Source: Parvularia atlantis (lineage: Eukaryota; Opisthokonta; Rotosphaerida). From it: DNA of 46,201 nucleotides. Position 1 is the stretch's first letter, and the number at the start of each line of letters is the position of its first letter. A program made the translations under genes and the position numbers. The stretch covers positions 1 to 46,201 of the forward strand of contig CALSCO010000546.1 in NCBI GenBank assembly GCA_943704415.1. Direction: 5' to 3'. Below, one piece after another: positions 32,235 to 43,778 of this stretch. Under the pieces are notes generated by a model that saw only the letters and a list, made by a program, of their open reading frames with translations, was not told the DNA's origin and did no database searches.

Positions 32235-34757
32235 ATGCTCGCTGCCCACCTTGCCGCATCGCGCTGGACCGCGCCCGAGGCGCTCGCCGCGTCGCCGCGC
32301 GGCCCGGTCGTGCTGCTCGTGCTGCCGGACGCGCGCATCGGCGGCGGTGACGTGGCTGCTCCGGCGTGGTGGGCAGCGCGCGGGCTTGGCAGGACGATCG
32401 AACGGCTAGATCGCATAGCGCCCACATCGAGCTCTGCCGAGCGCGTCGTTCTGCGCCCGCTCGCCGGCAACCCCGTGCTCGTCCTGCCCGAAGCGGCGGC
32501 GCACGGTGTCGGAGCGGCGCAGGCGGCGGCTGCCGCCCGGCGCACGTGGACCGGCCTCGTCGTGCCGCACGGCGCGCTGCTGCCGGTGCCGCTGATGGGC
32601 CGCGCGTGCCTCTTCCGTGTCAATCTCGGTGCCGATGGGCCGTCGTCGGCTGCAATCGCGGCGGCCACCGACGTGCACGTCGTGGTCGAGAGCGAGCCCG
32701 AGCCCGAGCCCGAGCAGGCGGAGCAGGCGCCACTGCTCGGCGTGGACGAGCCGCGCGCGCTGCTGGACGAGCTGCTCCGTGCGCGAGGCATCGCGATTCA
32801 CCGCTGTGGCTCACGCGCTGCTGAACACGCAGGGCAGTGCTTTGACGGCGGGGCGGCGCGGCGCAACGTCGGCATGGAGCCCGTGCGCGCCGTCCTGGTC
32901 TCTGGCGCGCCCGGCAGTGGCAAAACGGCGCTGATCGCGTGCGTCTGCGCATGCGGCAGCAACGGGCTCGCATGCTCACACCCCGGTGCAGCGACGTGTG
33001 CCGCCGCCGAGACGTGCAGCGCGTGCAACTGTCGTGCGTCACCGCGTGGGCGCAGGCGACGACGCTCGCAGGCCTCGGCATGGACGCCGTGCCGATCAAG
33101 CACGTGGGCCACGTCGCCGCGATGCTCGAGACGCACGCGCGTCCCACGGTCGTGCACGTGCCCGACCTGCACCGCCTGTGCGCACCGTACCACGGCCACG
33201 ACAACCACGCCCAGTACGCGCGCCAGGCCGCGCTCAGGGTCTTCGGCGCCTTTGTCGCCCAGCTACCGGAGCGGGTGCGTGCGACGACGCACCGGGCAGT
33301 GGACGGCCTCACTGAGACGCGCGCCGACGCCGCCAGGTGTGCGTTGTGGCCGAAGTGCACGGCCCGAGGGACGCACTGCCCGCCGCCTTGCCCGCGTCGC
33401 TGTTTGCGGGCGACGTCGCGCTGCTGCCGCTGCAGCTGTGCGTGTGCTCGGTTGCGCTGACAGGCACGACGCTGACAACACGCAGGCCCGAGCGACGCGA
33501 GCTGCTGCTGCGCCATCTGAGTGACGTTGCGTCGCAAGCCGTGGAGCGGCTCGCGCTGGTGCGCTGCCTGAGCAGCTGCACGCGTTTGCTGATCCCCCGC
33601 GTGTCGTGCAGCTCACCGCCGGCTGCACCGGACGCGACCTCGTCCGCATCACCGAGCGCGCACGCCGCCCTGACGACGTCGTCGACGCGCTCGAGCGTCT
33701 CACGCTGCAGCCGTGCGTTGGCCGCGTTCGGCGTTGCCGCGTGGTACCTCACGTCGCCACCGGGCAGGCACGCCACCGAGTCGGCACTCTGGTCCGCGCT
33801 GCAGAGCGTCCGCCCGCTGCGCGCCCCCGCTGCACCCGCGAACCACGCGGCGCCATCGCAGGCGCCGTTCGCCGGGTACAAGCGCGTCGTCGAACGTTTG
33901 CACCGCCTGCTGGCGTGGCCGCTAGCCTACCCGGCCGCGTACGAGCGGCTCGGCCTGGAGCAGCCGCGCGGTGCGATCTGCAGGGCCCCGGACGCTGCTT
34001 TTCTGACGCTGCAGCGCCAGGCGTGCTGCTCTTTGGCCCCTCCGGCTGCGGCAAGACGCTGCTGGCCAACACGCTCCTGCGCACGCTCGGCGTCAACACG
34101 ATTCGCCTGCGCGGCTCGGAGCTGTTCTCGCGCTACTTGGGCGAATCGGAGCGCGCGGTGCGGCGGACCTTTGCGGCTGCGCGGCAGCGCGCCCCGTGCG
34201 TCGTGTTCCTCGACGAGCTCGAGGCGGTGGCGGTGCGGCGCGACCTCTCGAGCGACAGCAGCGGCGGCGGCGGCGGCACGGGCGTCGGCGAGCGGGTGCT
34301 GTCGCAGCTGCTAAACGAGATGGACGGCATCGGCGTGCTCGGCAGCGTCGTCGTTCTCGCCTGCACCAACCGGCCCGACAAGCTCGACGACGCCCTGCTG
34401 CGGCCCGGCCGCCTCGATCAGCTCGTGCACATCGGCGTGCCAGACGCGCACAACCGGCGTGCGCTGCTCGAGGCCCTGAGCGTCCACGTCCCGACCGACG
34501 CCGCATCACTTGCGCCAGACGACTGGGCGCGCCTGGTGGACGCGACCGCGGGCTGCACCGGCGCCGACCTGCACGCGCTCTACAACGACGCTGCTCTGGC
34601 GGCGCTGCACGCGTCTGCGAGCGGCCCGCTGGCCGCGTGTGTGCACCGCGACGACCTGCTGCACGCTGCCGAGACGGCACGGCGGCGGCGCGCGCCGCGC
34701 GGCGAGTACGCGCAAATCAGCATGGCGTTTGCGATCGCCAAGGGCGTTTCACCGTAG
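32235..34757 (+). CDS. Type II (two-module) AAA+ ATPase, Pex6/Pex1/Afg2-class
   Basis: Start ATG 32235. An N-terminal domain of about 200 residues (including TWTGLVVPHGALLPVPLMGR and an EPEPEPEQ stretch) precedes two AAA modules. D1 has a good Walker A (VLVSGAPGSGKTALIA), but its Walker B reads PTVVHVPDLHRLC, without the catalytic Glu, so D1 probably binds but does not hydrolyse ATP. D2 is complete: GVLLFGPSGCGKTLLAN (Walker A), SRYLGESERAVRRTFAAARQ, APCVVFLDELEAVAVRR (Walker B with DE), a Gly-rich insert, ERVLSQLLNEMDGIG, and ACTNRPDKLDDALLRPGRLD with arginine fingers. D2 ends near GCTGADLHALYNDAALAA. A degenerate D1 with active D2 favours peroxisomal Pex6/Pex1-type exporters, while LFSRYLGESE and DALLRPGRLD also recall AFG2B/SPATA5L1. 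I leave the subfamily open. Four or five introns; about 770 residues. Confidence 0.75.
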
Positions 34758-34833
34758 TTCATCGAGGTGCGATGCGTATCGCTCTGGTCGCCCGCGGCGT
34801 CTGACGAGCGCCCGGCCAGGAAGCAACACGAGC

Positions 34834-35272
34834 ATGAGCGCGACTGCTGCCACCGCCGCCCCCGCAGCCGCCGAGCCTGTGGCGCCTGTGGTGCGTGGCC
34901 GGGCGCGCGTGCGTGCGCAATCGGCCAGTTAAGCGGTGCGGCGCGCCAGGCCGAGGGCGAGGACACGCCGCTGCTCGCTGCGATCACGGGTGCGTCTGGC
35001 CGTGCGCGTGCGTCCACCCTGACGCGGCTCGCGCGCAGACTTTGAGCGGCTCCTGGCGGCGCAGCTGACGAGCCTGCGCAACGACTGCCGGTGCGTGGAT
35101 TGGACGGCGGTGGCCCGTGACGCCGTGGCGCCGCAGCGACAGCGACCGCCGCCACGCCGCCACGCTCGGCCAGCTCGGGGTACATCTGGGCCAGATGCAG
35201 GCGCACGAGGACGAGCTGCGCGAGCGCGTGCGCGACACATCGCAGGGCGTGCGCGGCGTGCTTGGCGCGTGA
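34834..35272 (+). CDS. Small hypothetical protein, four exons, 92 aa
   Basis: No single open frame covers this gene; it appears only when introns are removed. Exons: ATG 34834 (MSATAATAAPAAAEPVAPV); AEGEDTPLLAAIT; DFERLLAAQLTSLRNDCR; and DRRHAATLGQLGVHLGQMQA continuing to a stop at 35272. The three introns have GTGCG donors and CAG acceptors; the second has a CTGAC branch, the first a weaker one. Frames join exactly, giving 92 residues: an Ala/Pro-rich head and an amphipathic, probably coiled-coil, helix (HEDELRERVRDTSQGVRGVL). Small subunits of complexes such as BLOC or DASH look like this, but I see no diagnostic motif. It lies 76 bp after the AAA gene on the same strand. Confidence 0.6.
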
Positions 35273-35493
35273 AGAGAGCGGGAAGCTGCCAGTGGGCGCT
35301 TCAGCTGTGTCTGTGTCGCTGTAACTGTGCGGTTGCAATGCACCTACGCTTGATGAACACAACAGTGGCGGTTCTCGGGCGAGCCGGACGAACTCAGCGG
35401 CTCAGCGGCAAGCGGCTTGTTTGGGCCTGGAGCACAGTGACTCTACCTACATTGCGGTTCAACATCAACTTGTAACAAAAAAACGCGCAACCA

Positions 35494-38113
35494 ATGGGAC
35501 GCGGACGCGGCGGACGCGGCTGGAGCAGCGGTGGGCGGTCGGGCAGCCGGCCGGGCCGGGGCGGCGGTGCAGCGGCCCGTGCCGTGCCGGCCAGTGACGG
35601 CTCGCGTGCGTACGAGGCGCTGCGCGCGCGCGTGCTCGGCGAGGACAACGGCGACGGTGACGCGCCGCGCGTCGGTTTTGGCGCGCGAACCGCGCCGGCG
35701 GCCCGTGTGAGCGCGGCCGGACGCTCGTGGGTCAAGGGCGAGACGCTCGTGGACCGGGACTACGTCGCGCCCGTGGCCGGCGCGCCGCCGACGCCCGCGC
35801 CCACGCCGCCGGCCAAGCAGCCGGAGGCCCAGTCCGCACCACCATCTGCGCCGACGGACCAGCTCTTCTTCGAGGACCGTGCGCCGGCCGCCGCGCCGTC
35901 GTCGCTCGCGCGCGAGATACGCATGTCGCGCCGCGGCCGGGCGGGGCGGCGGGGCGGCCGGGCCATGTTTGTGGACGTGGACGAGACGGCCGCGGCTAAC
36001 GACGACGACGAGCAGGCGGCGATGCGAGACTACCTCGAGGTGCGTTTCTGCGCTGTATGGCACGGGCGGGCACATCATTTCGCTGTGCTTGCTTGCGTGC
36101 GTGCAGAACGCGTACGGCATCCGCGCGGACGACGCCAGCGACGAGGCGATCGCGCGTGTGCTGCAGCTGAACGAGTTCATGGACGAGCGTGGGGCCGCGA
36201 TGGAGGTCGACTTTGGTGCGCTGCCGCGGGCGGCGCGCCGCCCGGTGCTGCGTACTGAGGCGCGACGGCTGCACAGACATCGCGCAGACGCCGAGCAGAC
36301 GAAGGCGCAACAGCCGTGCGAAGCGCACGCGATCGGCTCCCACAGACAGCGAGAGCGAGAGCGAGGGCAACGGCGACGACGCCGTCGTGGACCTTGTGCC
36401 GGCCGTGGACCCGTACCAGACGCTCATCGCCGACATCCAGGACGTGCGTGCGCGGAACTGTGCTTGTATATCGCTGACACTCGGGCGGCCGCCAGCTGCT
36501 CAACCAGGACGGCGCGCCGGCGGACGACCTGGTGCCGGTGGGCCGACGCGGCGTGGCACACGCCATCAAGCTGGTGCGGTGACGCCGCGCCCGCGTGCGC
36601 CGTCTGTAGGGCCTCACGCGCTGGTGCAGGCAACGATCGGCGGCTCGGCGGGGCGGCGCGCTGTGCTTGTGGACAGCGACAGCGACGGCGACAGCGACGG
36701 CGAGAGCGACAGCGATGGGCAGCAGGACGATGAGGAGGAGGATGACGACGAAGACGATGACGACGACAGCGAGGACGACGACAGCGAGGACGACGAGGAC
36801 GAGACGCTGATCGACGCGATGCTGAATGCGGCCAACGAGGACGCGGGCCCTGTGCTCGCGCGCGTGCTTGGCGCGACGTCGCAGCGGCCGACCAAGCGAC
36901 GCTCGAGTGGCGGCGGCGGCCGGCTGATGATGGACGCGTTCGGCAACGTGCTCGTGCCCAGCGAACTGCTCATCAACGACGACGACGACGCGTTGCCGGT
37001 GCGCTTTTGCGCTCGGCCGCACGCACGTCACGCTGACCGAGAGTGTGGCCAGGGTGTGAGCCGCGGTCGCAGCAGCGCGCCGTCGTTCATCTCGCTCAAG
37101 TCGAGCAAGCGGCCGGCAAAGACAACGATGCCAAAGCACCGGTGTGCGCTCCTGCGGGCGCAACTCGCGACGTGCTCACACGCGGTGGCAGGCGGCGCGA
37201 GGCGCACGGCAACGCGAGCGGCCGGACGCGCTGGCAGAGCGGCGGTGGCGACGACGGCAGCGACGACGGCGGCAGATCGGGTGTGGTCGCGACGATGAAG
37301 GGCGTCGTGCAGCAGCTGCGCGCGTTTGTCGACAGCCGCGAACAGTCCGAGTGCGTACGCTCCGTTGTTGCTGCTTTTCCTTGACCGTCGCCCGCAGACG
37401 TTCGTTTTTGTGCGACCGGCGCAACCCACGCTTCCGCACGCAGCTGACCGACGTTGCGGCGCTGCACGGGCTGGTTATGACGACCGTCGGCTCCGGCCGC
37501 AAGCAGTGCGCTTATGGGCTGGGTGCCGTCCCGTGCCGACCGGCGCCCGCCGCAGGTACTACGTCATGACCAAGACAACCGCGACGTGCGTGCCCGCGAG
37601 CGAGTCGCTGCGGCGGTTCATCCAGCGTGTTGAGGACCAGGAGAGCGGCATCTTGTGCGCGCGCGCGCGTGCGTGGCTGCGGCGCCGCCGGCTGACCGCG
37701 TGCGGCAAACAGCAAGACGAGCAAGCCCAAAAAGGCGCCAAAGAGCCAGGGCGCGTACACGCCGACGACGGGACGGCGCAAGGGCGGGTCGTCGACGTCG
37801 CCCTTCGCGTCGATGATGCAGTCGCTAGGTCCGCCGTGCCCGCGGCTTGCCCACTCGCCTCACCCGCACGCCGCCACAGCGCCCGGCTCGGTCGTTGGCG
37901 CCGACGCACCCGAGCTGGACGAGAGCAACGTGGGCAACCGGCTGCTGCGCGGGATGGGCTGGTCGCCGGGCGCGGGTCTTGGTGCGTGTGCTCGCGTGTG
38001 CACATTCGTGCGCGGCCCGCTCTCATCGCCGACGGGCAGGCGCCACGGGCACGGGCATCACGCAACCGATCGAGGCGACGATCCTGCCGCGGCGGCGCGG
38101 CCTTGGCATGTGA
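35494..38113 (+). CDS. SQS1: SQS1-like R3H and G-patch protein (putative Prp43 cofactor)
   Basis: In yeast, Sqs1/Pfa1 has R3H and G-patch domains and stimulates the helicase Prp43 in ribosome assembly and splicing. Start ATG 35494 gives a Gly/Arg-rich head (MGRGRGGRGWSSGGRSG), then TDQLFFEDRAP, MFVDVDE and DYLE-NAYGIRADDASDEA. A basic patch (SRRRRNSRAKRTRS) precedes DPYQTLIADIQD. A long Asp/Glu/Ser tract lies near 36675-36810. The R3H-like part reads RSFLCDRRNPRFRTQLTDVA, ALHGLVMTTVGSGRKQ, then YYVMTKT. The G-patch closes the protein: DESNVGNRLLRGMGWSPGAG, LG, then TGTGITQPIEATILPRRRG. Conserved hydrophobic and Gly positions are kept. Roughly 10-12 introns, about 650-700 residues. Stop at 38113, only 29 bp before the next gene's ATG. 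Confidence 0.85.
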
Positions 38114-38142
38114 GGCGCCGTGTGTGCAGTGTGAGTTGCGTG

Positions 38143-40582
38143 ATGATGAGCGCGTCACCGTTGTCGTCACCGTCGGAGCCCTCGCCGTTCGGGCCACGCG
38201 GGCAGAGCGCGGTGGTGCGGCCGCGCCCGTGCACTGTGTCCCGCCACGCCGACCGCTGACGAGCCGCGCGTGCGCGGGGGGGGGGGGGGGGGGGGGGGGC
38301 CGCAGCTCGAGCTGGACGAGTCGAGCACGACGCTGGCGGACGCGTCGTCGACCACGCGGCTGCTGCACTCCGACGGCGACGACGCCGCGCCCGCTGCGCC
38401 CACCGCACCGCCCGCGCCGGCGCCCGCGGCGCGCGAGTCGCTGCTGGGCCCGTACAAGGCGCTGATCCGGACCAACTACAACTACCGCGTGCTGCTCGTG
38501 AGCAACATCATCGCCGGCCTTGGGGACTGGTGCAAGCGCTCTGCCGTTCGACACGCGCGCACGCGCTCACCATGGCCCGCGGGCCCAGGTTCAATATCAT
38601 CGCGTCGCTCAGCGTCGTCAACCAGTCGTCTGGGTCCGCGTTCGGGCTGGCGATCTACTCGGTGCGACTGCTCGCGCGCGTGCGGCGCAGAGCTCAATGC
38701 CCGCTTCGGCAGATTGTGTCGGCGGCGCCCGCGCTCCTGCTCGGGCCGTTCATCGGCGCGCTCATCGACCGCTTCGACAAGAAGACGCTCATGATCGCGT
38801 CGCTTGTCCTGCGCGCCCTGACCATGGTCGGGCTCATCTTCGCCCAGACGCCCGACATGCTGCCGCTCCTGTACGCCCTCACATTTTTCAAGACGCTGTG
38901 CTCGGCCATCTACCAGCCCGCGCGCACGGCCATCGTACCCTTTGTCGTCGCCAATGTGCCGCGCCGCCGCGCCGCGCCCCCCGGGCTGTTTGTACGCTCA
39001 CGCTGCGTGTACCGTGGCGCAGGAGGAGCTGGTGACGGCCAACGGGATCGACGGCATCGTCTGGAGCGCGATGCTCTTCGTCGGCGGGGCCGCGGGCGGC
39101 TTTGCGACGTCGCTGCTGGGCATTACTACCGGTGCGTCGCGCGGCTGCAGCGCTTCAGGGGGCCTGACGTGCGCGTAAAAACAGCGTACGTGCTCGACGC
39201 GGCGTCGTACCTGATCGCGGCGTACTGGCTCGGCTTTGTGCTCGTGCCGCTCGCGACCTACGCGACGCCGCTCGTGCTGCTCGTTGCCGCCCTGACGCGC
39301 AGCGGCGACCTCGTTTACAGCAAGATCTACCACCCGTACAGCTCGGTCGGGGTGGCGGCCGAGCACCCGGGCGATGGCGACGACGAGGCGGCCCGCGACG
39401 AGGACGACCCGCACGCGGTCATGGCGCAGTCGATCGACCTCGAGGTGCGCGCGGCTAGACCCGCCGTGCTGGGCTGACGGCGGCGCGGCAGCCGCTCAAG
39501 GACGACGGGAGAGCGGCCAGCGCATCGTCGTCGGCCGTGGTGTTCCACGACGACTCAAAGGACGCCGAGGTGGGCGCATGGTCCGCTGAACGCACCGCTG
39601 CTCACGCCGCGCCAGCAGCTCAACGAGGCGCAGCAGACGCCCGTGCACCCCGCGCTGGCCACCGCAGACGACCCCGCGGCGACCGCGGCCGCCAAGGCGG
39701 CGATGCAGCAGACGGTGGCTGTGGTAACCCGGCGCGAGTCGTCCATAGGGTCGATCGCGAGCGGGTTCCGGTACCTGGCGCGGTCGCGCTACGTGCTCGT
39801 GATGTGCTTCTACAAGGGCACGCTGCAGCTGGTGCGGCGGGCGCTCGACAGCGATGCACACTCACCGTCGCCGCGCACGCAGGCCCTCGGCATCGTTGAC
39901 ATGATCAACATCCGCAGCGCCCAGACCATCTTTGCGATCGGCGACAACGGCTCGCTCTCGCTCGGGATCAACTACATGGTTGTCGGGATCGGCACCATTG
40001 TCAGCCCGCTGCTCGCGCGGCGCTTTGCCCGCCAGACGCCGCGCGGCGCGCAGTTCCTGCTGTGCTTCGCGATGCTGCAGCTGTGCCTCGGCGCCATGTT
40101 CCTCGCGCTGTCCAAAACCTACTACTTCTTCCTGCTGGCCAACCTGTTCCGCTCCGGCAGCACAAGCATCGCCCAGGTGCGCAGGCCCCGGCGACGCGCA
40201 GCCGGCGCTGCTGACCCGACGCGCGGTGCAGATTTACTCGTCGCTCGTGCTGCAGCAGACTGCGCAGGCCGAGTTCCGCGGGCGCGTGTTTACGTTCGAG
40301 CAGGCCATCACGTCGATGCTCAACCTCGGCGTGCGCGTGCGTGCATTGCGCGGGCGTGTGGTGCCCTTTCCTAGCGCTGACGACGCGCTGCAGGTGTTTG
40401 CCGGGTTCGCGATCGACTTGCTCGGCTGGACCGTGTTCCAGCTCGATGCGGTCGCGGCGGCGGGCGCGGCCGTGTCGTTCGTCTGGTGGCTGTTCTACTT
40501 CTGGACGTTCCCGGGGCACATGACGGCCGCGTACGAGCGCGTGGGGCTGGTGCCGGCCAGCGGCGCCCAGAGCAAAGCATGA
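38143..40582 (+). CDS. EntS-like (MFS_3) major facilitator permease
   Basis: Start ATG 38143 (or the adjacent ATG at 38146) gives a Ser/Pro-rich exon (MMSASPLSSPSEPSPFGP). An intron whose 3' part contains 24 G leads to LELDESSTTLADASSTTRLL. Hydrophobic membrane exons follow: YRVLLVSNIIAGLGDW-FNI; APALLLGPFIGALIDRFDKK with a motif-A-like G..iDRfdkK; LMIASLVLRALTMVGLIFAQ; GIDGIVWSAMLFVGGAAGGF; VLDAASYLIAAYWLGFVLVP. A hydrophilic loop of about 100 residues precedes the second half (LGINYMVVGIGTIVSPLLAR; FLLCFAMLQLCLGAMFLALS; AQAEFRGRVFTFEQAITSML; AVSFVWWLFYFWTFPG). The pattern fits the EntS/MFS_3 family, mostly bacterial siderophore or drug exporters. Codon use and introns match the neighbours, so any transfer would be old. 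About nine introns; roughly 650 residues. Substrate unknown. Confidence 0.8.
38276..38299 (+). repeat. 24-nt guanine homopolymer inside an intron
   Basis: Twenty-four consecutive G lie between the GCTGAC branch-like site and the CCGCAG acceptor of the first intron of the MFS gene. This is the longest homopolymer in the window. It is prone to sequencing error in length and to G-quadruplex formation in the pre-mRNA. Confidence 0.95.
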
Positions 40583-40593
40583 CATGTATGTGT

Positions 40594-41483
40594 TCAGCCT
40601 TCGACGCCGCGTAGCCGTATGAGAGCAGACACGAGCGCGGCCGCGTCCCTCGTCAGCCCGTCGCAGATGCACAGTGCCGCCGCCTTGTCGGCCGTTGTCG
40701 CGTCATGCCCTATCGTCGTCGCCGGCGTTGTCGCAACTGGCTCTGTCGTTGTCCCGCCGGGCCCGGCAGCAGACGGCGTCCCGTCTGGTCCGCCAGGCCC
40801 AGCAGGCTCAGGCTCACCGCCCATTGCCACGGTCCGCAGTGCAGTACACACGGCCGCGTCGCCCACGTGCAGCACCGGCACACCGCGCCACTCGGCCGCC
40901 AGCGCCGTCGGCGTGAGGCTGAAGCGCGTGCGCACGGCCGGCTGCAACGCGACGAGCAGCACCGGCGGCGTCACGCAGGCGCGGATGAGCGGCAGCTGCG
41001 CGAGGCTGACGAGGCGCACGAACCGCGGCCGGGCCGCGAGCGGGCCGCGCGCCAGGTCCAGCGCGTGCTGCCGCAGCATGCGCTCACAGTGCTCGGCCAT
41101 ATCCGGACGCACGTTGGCGCGCGCAACGCCGCGCCGTGGGATCGCTGGGCGCGCAGGCGTCAGGCGTCATCCGCGCGCGCGCAGAGCGAGCGCACCCTCG
41201 CGCACGGCCAGATCGACGACCTTGCGGTGCGCGCGCACGTACATCGCATCGCGCGACGTGCGCGACCCGTCCACGTCGAGCACGTACCAGATCGCGCCGG
41301 TCTCGCGGTGCCGCGCCGGCACGAAGCGCATCATGAGCGCTGCGGCGGCCTCCCCCATCGTCAGCACGCGCACGCCCACCGTCGCGGCCGCACGCGCGCA
41401 CCCGACGGCAGCGGGTGGTTCATAAACGCGCAGCGCCGCAGCGGCGAGCCGAGCACGTGCGCGATCACGGCTCCGTCCAGCAT
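40594..41483 (-). CDS. Unrecognised protein, three exons
   Basis: Start ATG 41483 (MLDGAVIAHVLGSPLRRCAF). Three exons join in frame: the first ends NHPLPS; the second runs ALMMRFVPARHRETGAIWYV, LDVDGSRTSRDAMYVRAHRK and ends VDLAVRE; the third starts AIPRRGVARANVRPDMAEHC. It continues PRFVRLVSLAQLPLIRACVT, PPVLLVALQPAVRTRFSLTP and GVPVLHVGDAAVCTALRTVA. A Gly/Pro/Thr-rich low-complexity stretch precedes a short helical end (CICDGLTRDAAALVSALIRL). About 260 residues. I recognise no family; there is no signal peptide or convincing membrane segment. The stop is 11 bp from the convergent MFS stop. The start is 26 bp after the stop of the GON4-like gene on the same strand. Confidence 0.65.
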
Positions 41484-41509
41484 GCGTAGACTACAAAGTT
41501 CAGCTCTGC

Positions 41510-43731
41510 TCACTCTTCGTCGTCGCTGGTCGCGAGCTCCTGCGGGCGCGGTGCTGAGACCAGGCGCACACACGCACACGCGCGCAACGGATCGCACGCA
41601 CGTCCTCCTCAAAGTCGGCCTCGCTCCCGCTCGTCGCGAGCTCGATCACGTCCGCGCCGTCCATCGGCGTGGTGGGCTGCGTGCGATGCCGCAGCGGGTA
41701 GCGCTGCGCGGAGGGGGCGTCAGCACACGGCAGCGCATACGGCCGCCAAGCGCACAGCCGGCCCCGCTCGCCCGCGCGAGATCTCCTGCTCCTCGTAGTC
41801 CGCGTCGCCGTTCTCGTCAGTGTTGTCAGGCTGCTGCTGCTGCTGCGCGGCGAAGCCGTTGGGCGCGTCATCGTCTGACATCTCGACCTCGTCAAAGCGC
41901 TCGTCCTCTGACGACGGCAGGCTGTGGTGCTCGAACCCGTCCTCGTCGACGTATGCCCCGGCAGCGCATCGGTGCCCGTTCGCGGCCGTGGCGACGCCGG
42001 TCGGTATGCCGTTCGTGTCCATTGTTTCCGCGGCGGGCGACGACCCCTGCGCTCGCGGCGACATCGGCGTCTGCTGCGTCTGCTGCGTCTGCTGCTGCTT
42101 GCTGCGGTCCAGCAGACGCTTGAGGACTGCGCGGGCGAGCACCGTCATGGCGACGCGTGATTGGTCCAGCAGCAACGCACACGCAGGCGGCCGCTGCGTC
42201 GCGCCGGCCTGCCACACGCGCACGACGTCGTTGTCGTACAGCGGGAGGTTCTATCGCGCCGGCAGCGCGTCAGCGGCAAGCACGGAAGACCAGGCGCGCA
42301 AACCTCGTCCAGCACGCTGATCTCGGCGGCCGTCAGCGGCGCTTTCATTGCATCCATGAAGCTCTGCGCGCCGCGAGCAGACGTCATGCGACGCAGCTCG
42401 CACGCGGTCGGCGGGGTCGCACCTTGATCACGTTCGGCCGCGCTTTGGTGCTCATCGCGTTCTTGAATTTGATCGCGAGCTGCTGCGGCGTCTTGATTGG
42501 GAGGTAGAACGTCGACAGGCGCTCCCAATTGTGCGTGCCAAAGCGTGCGATGCCCGCGCACACGAGCCTGCGCGGCGCTCAGTGGGGGCAGCGCAGGCGC
42601 GCGGCATGCGCTTGCCGCACCGCTCCTCGCCGGGCACAAAGCGAACCTTGGCCACGACGTCTGCGCAGCGGCGCGGGTGTTGAAGAAGGGAGGGTAGCGA
42701 GCAGGTCGCGCAGGCGCACCGGGCTCAAACAGGATCGCGTGCGGCGTCGGAAAGAGGTGCGGCGCGGTTGCGAGGTGCTGGATGCTGTCCGACGACAGGC
42801 GCAACATCGGCTGGTGCGCCGCGCGGTGTGCGCGGTGAGCGTGCGGGCGGCACAGCGCGGCGCCGCACCTTGAGCGCGCCCTTGTGCCTCGAGCGCATGC
42901 GCTTGTAGGTCGCGTCCATCGCCTCGTACTCCTTCATCAGCACGCGCCGATCGCTCGGCACCGGCAGCGCTGTGCCATGCCGCGCTGCGTGAGAGGCATG
43001 CGAGGTGCCCTGTGCGCACGCACTGCGTAATGCACAGGCGGCGTTGAGGTTCGGCACAGCATGCAGCAGCGTCTTGCGTTTGCGCTCGGCCAGCGTGTGG
43101 AGCTGACTCTGCGCGTGCGACGCAGCGCGTGAGCCCTCCCCGGCCCGACGAAGCATCACATGCGGTCGCACGAGCATGTGCGCTGCCTCGTTGGCCATGG
43201 CCAGCGGGAAGCACGAGAACTCGCGCGTGAGCATGAACGTGACCGTGAGCAGCTCGACAAACTGCGTGCGGCGGTCACGCAGGGCATGCAGGGCACGCAG
43301 CTCACGGCGTGGCGCACCCGTGTCAGCTGGCCAACCAGCCGCGCACACTGCGTAGGCGTCGGCTCGTACACGTCCCGCCTGCACGCGCGCGCGCATGGGC
43401 ATGCAGCCAAATGCCTGGACCGGGCGCACCTCGACCGAAGCTGCCGTCGCTCGGTCGACGTCAGCGCGGTCAGGCTGGCCCCGATCGGCAGCGGTGTCTC
43501 GGGCGCGGGCGTGTTGGCGAGCAGGAAGCGTGAGGGCGTGCCCGGCGAGCTGTAGAACGGGACGTCGTCGACGCGCGTGATGCGCGCGCCCTCTGTGAGC
43601 AACTGTAAGCTCGCGCGTGCGCTCGGCCGCTTGCGCGCACCGACGCTCTGCGTGGCCGGCGCACTCAGCGACGGCGGCGAGCTGGGCAGGTCGTCGAGGA
43701 TGTCGTTGATGTTGACCGGCTCAGGGCGGTA

Positions 43732-43778
<47 letters not shown>

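Noticed and set aside
43730-43770. GTC/GTCGTC triplet repeats as a CRISPR or satellite array
   Set aside because: They are short in-frame Asp codon runs within the GON4-like gene, with no spacers.
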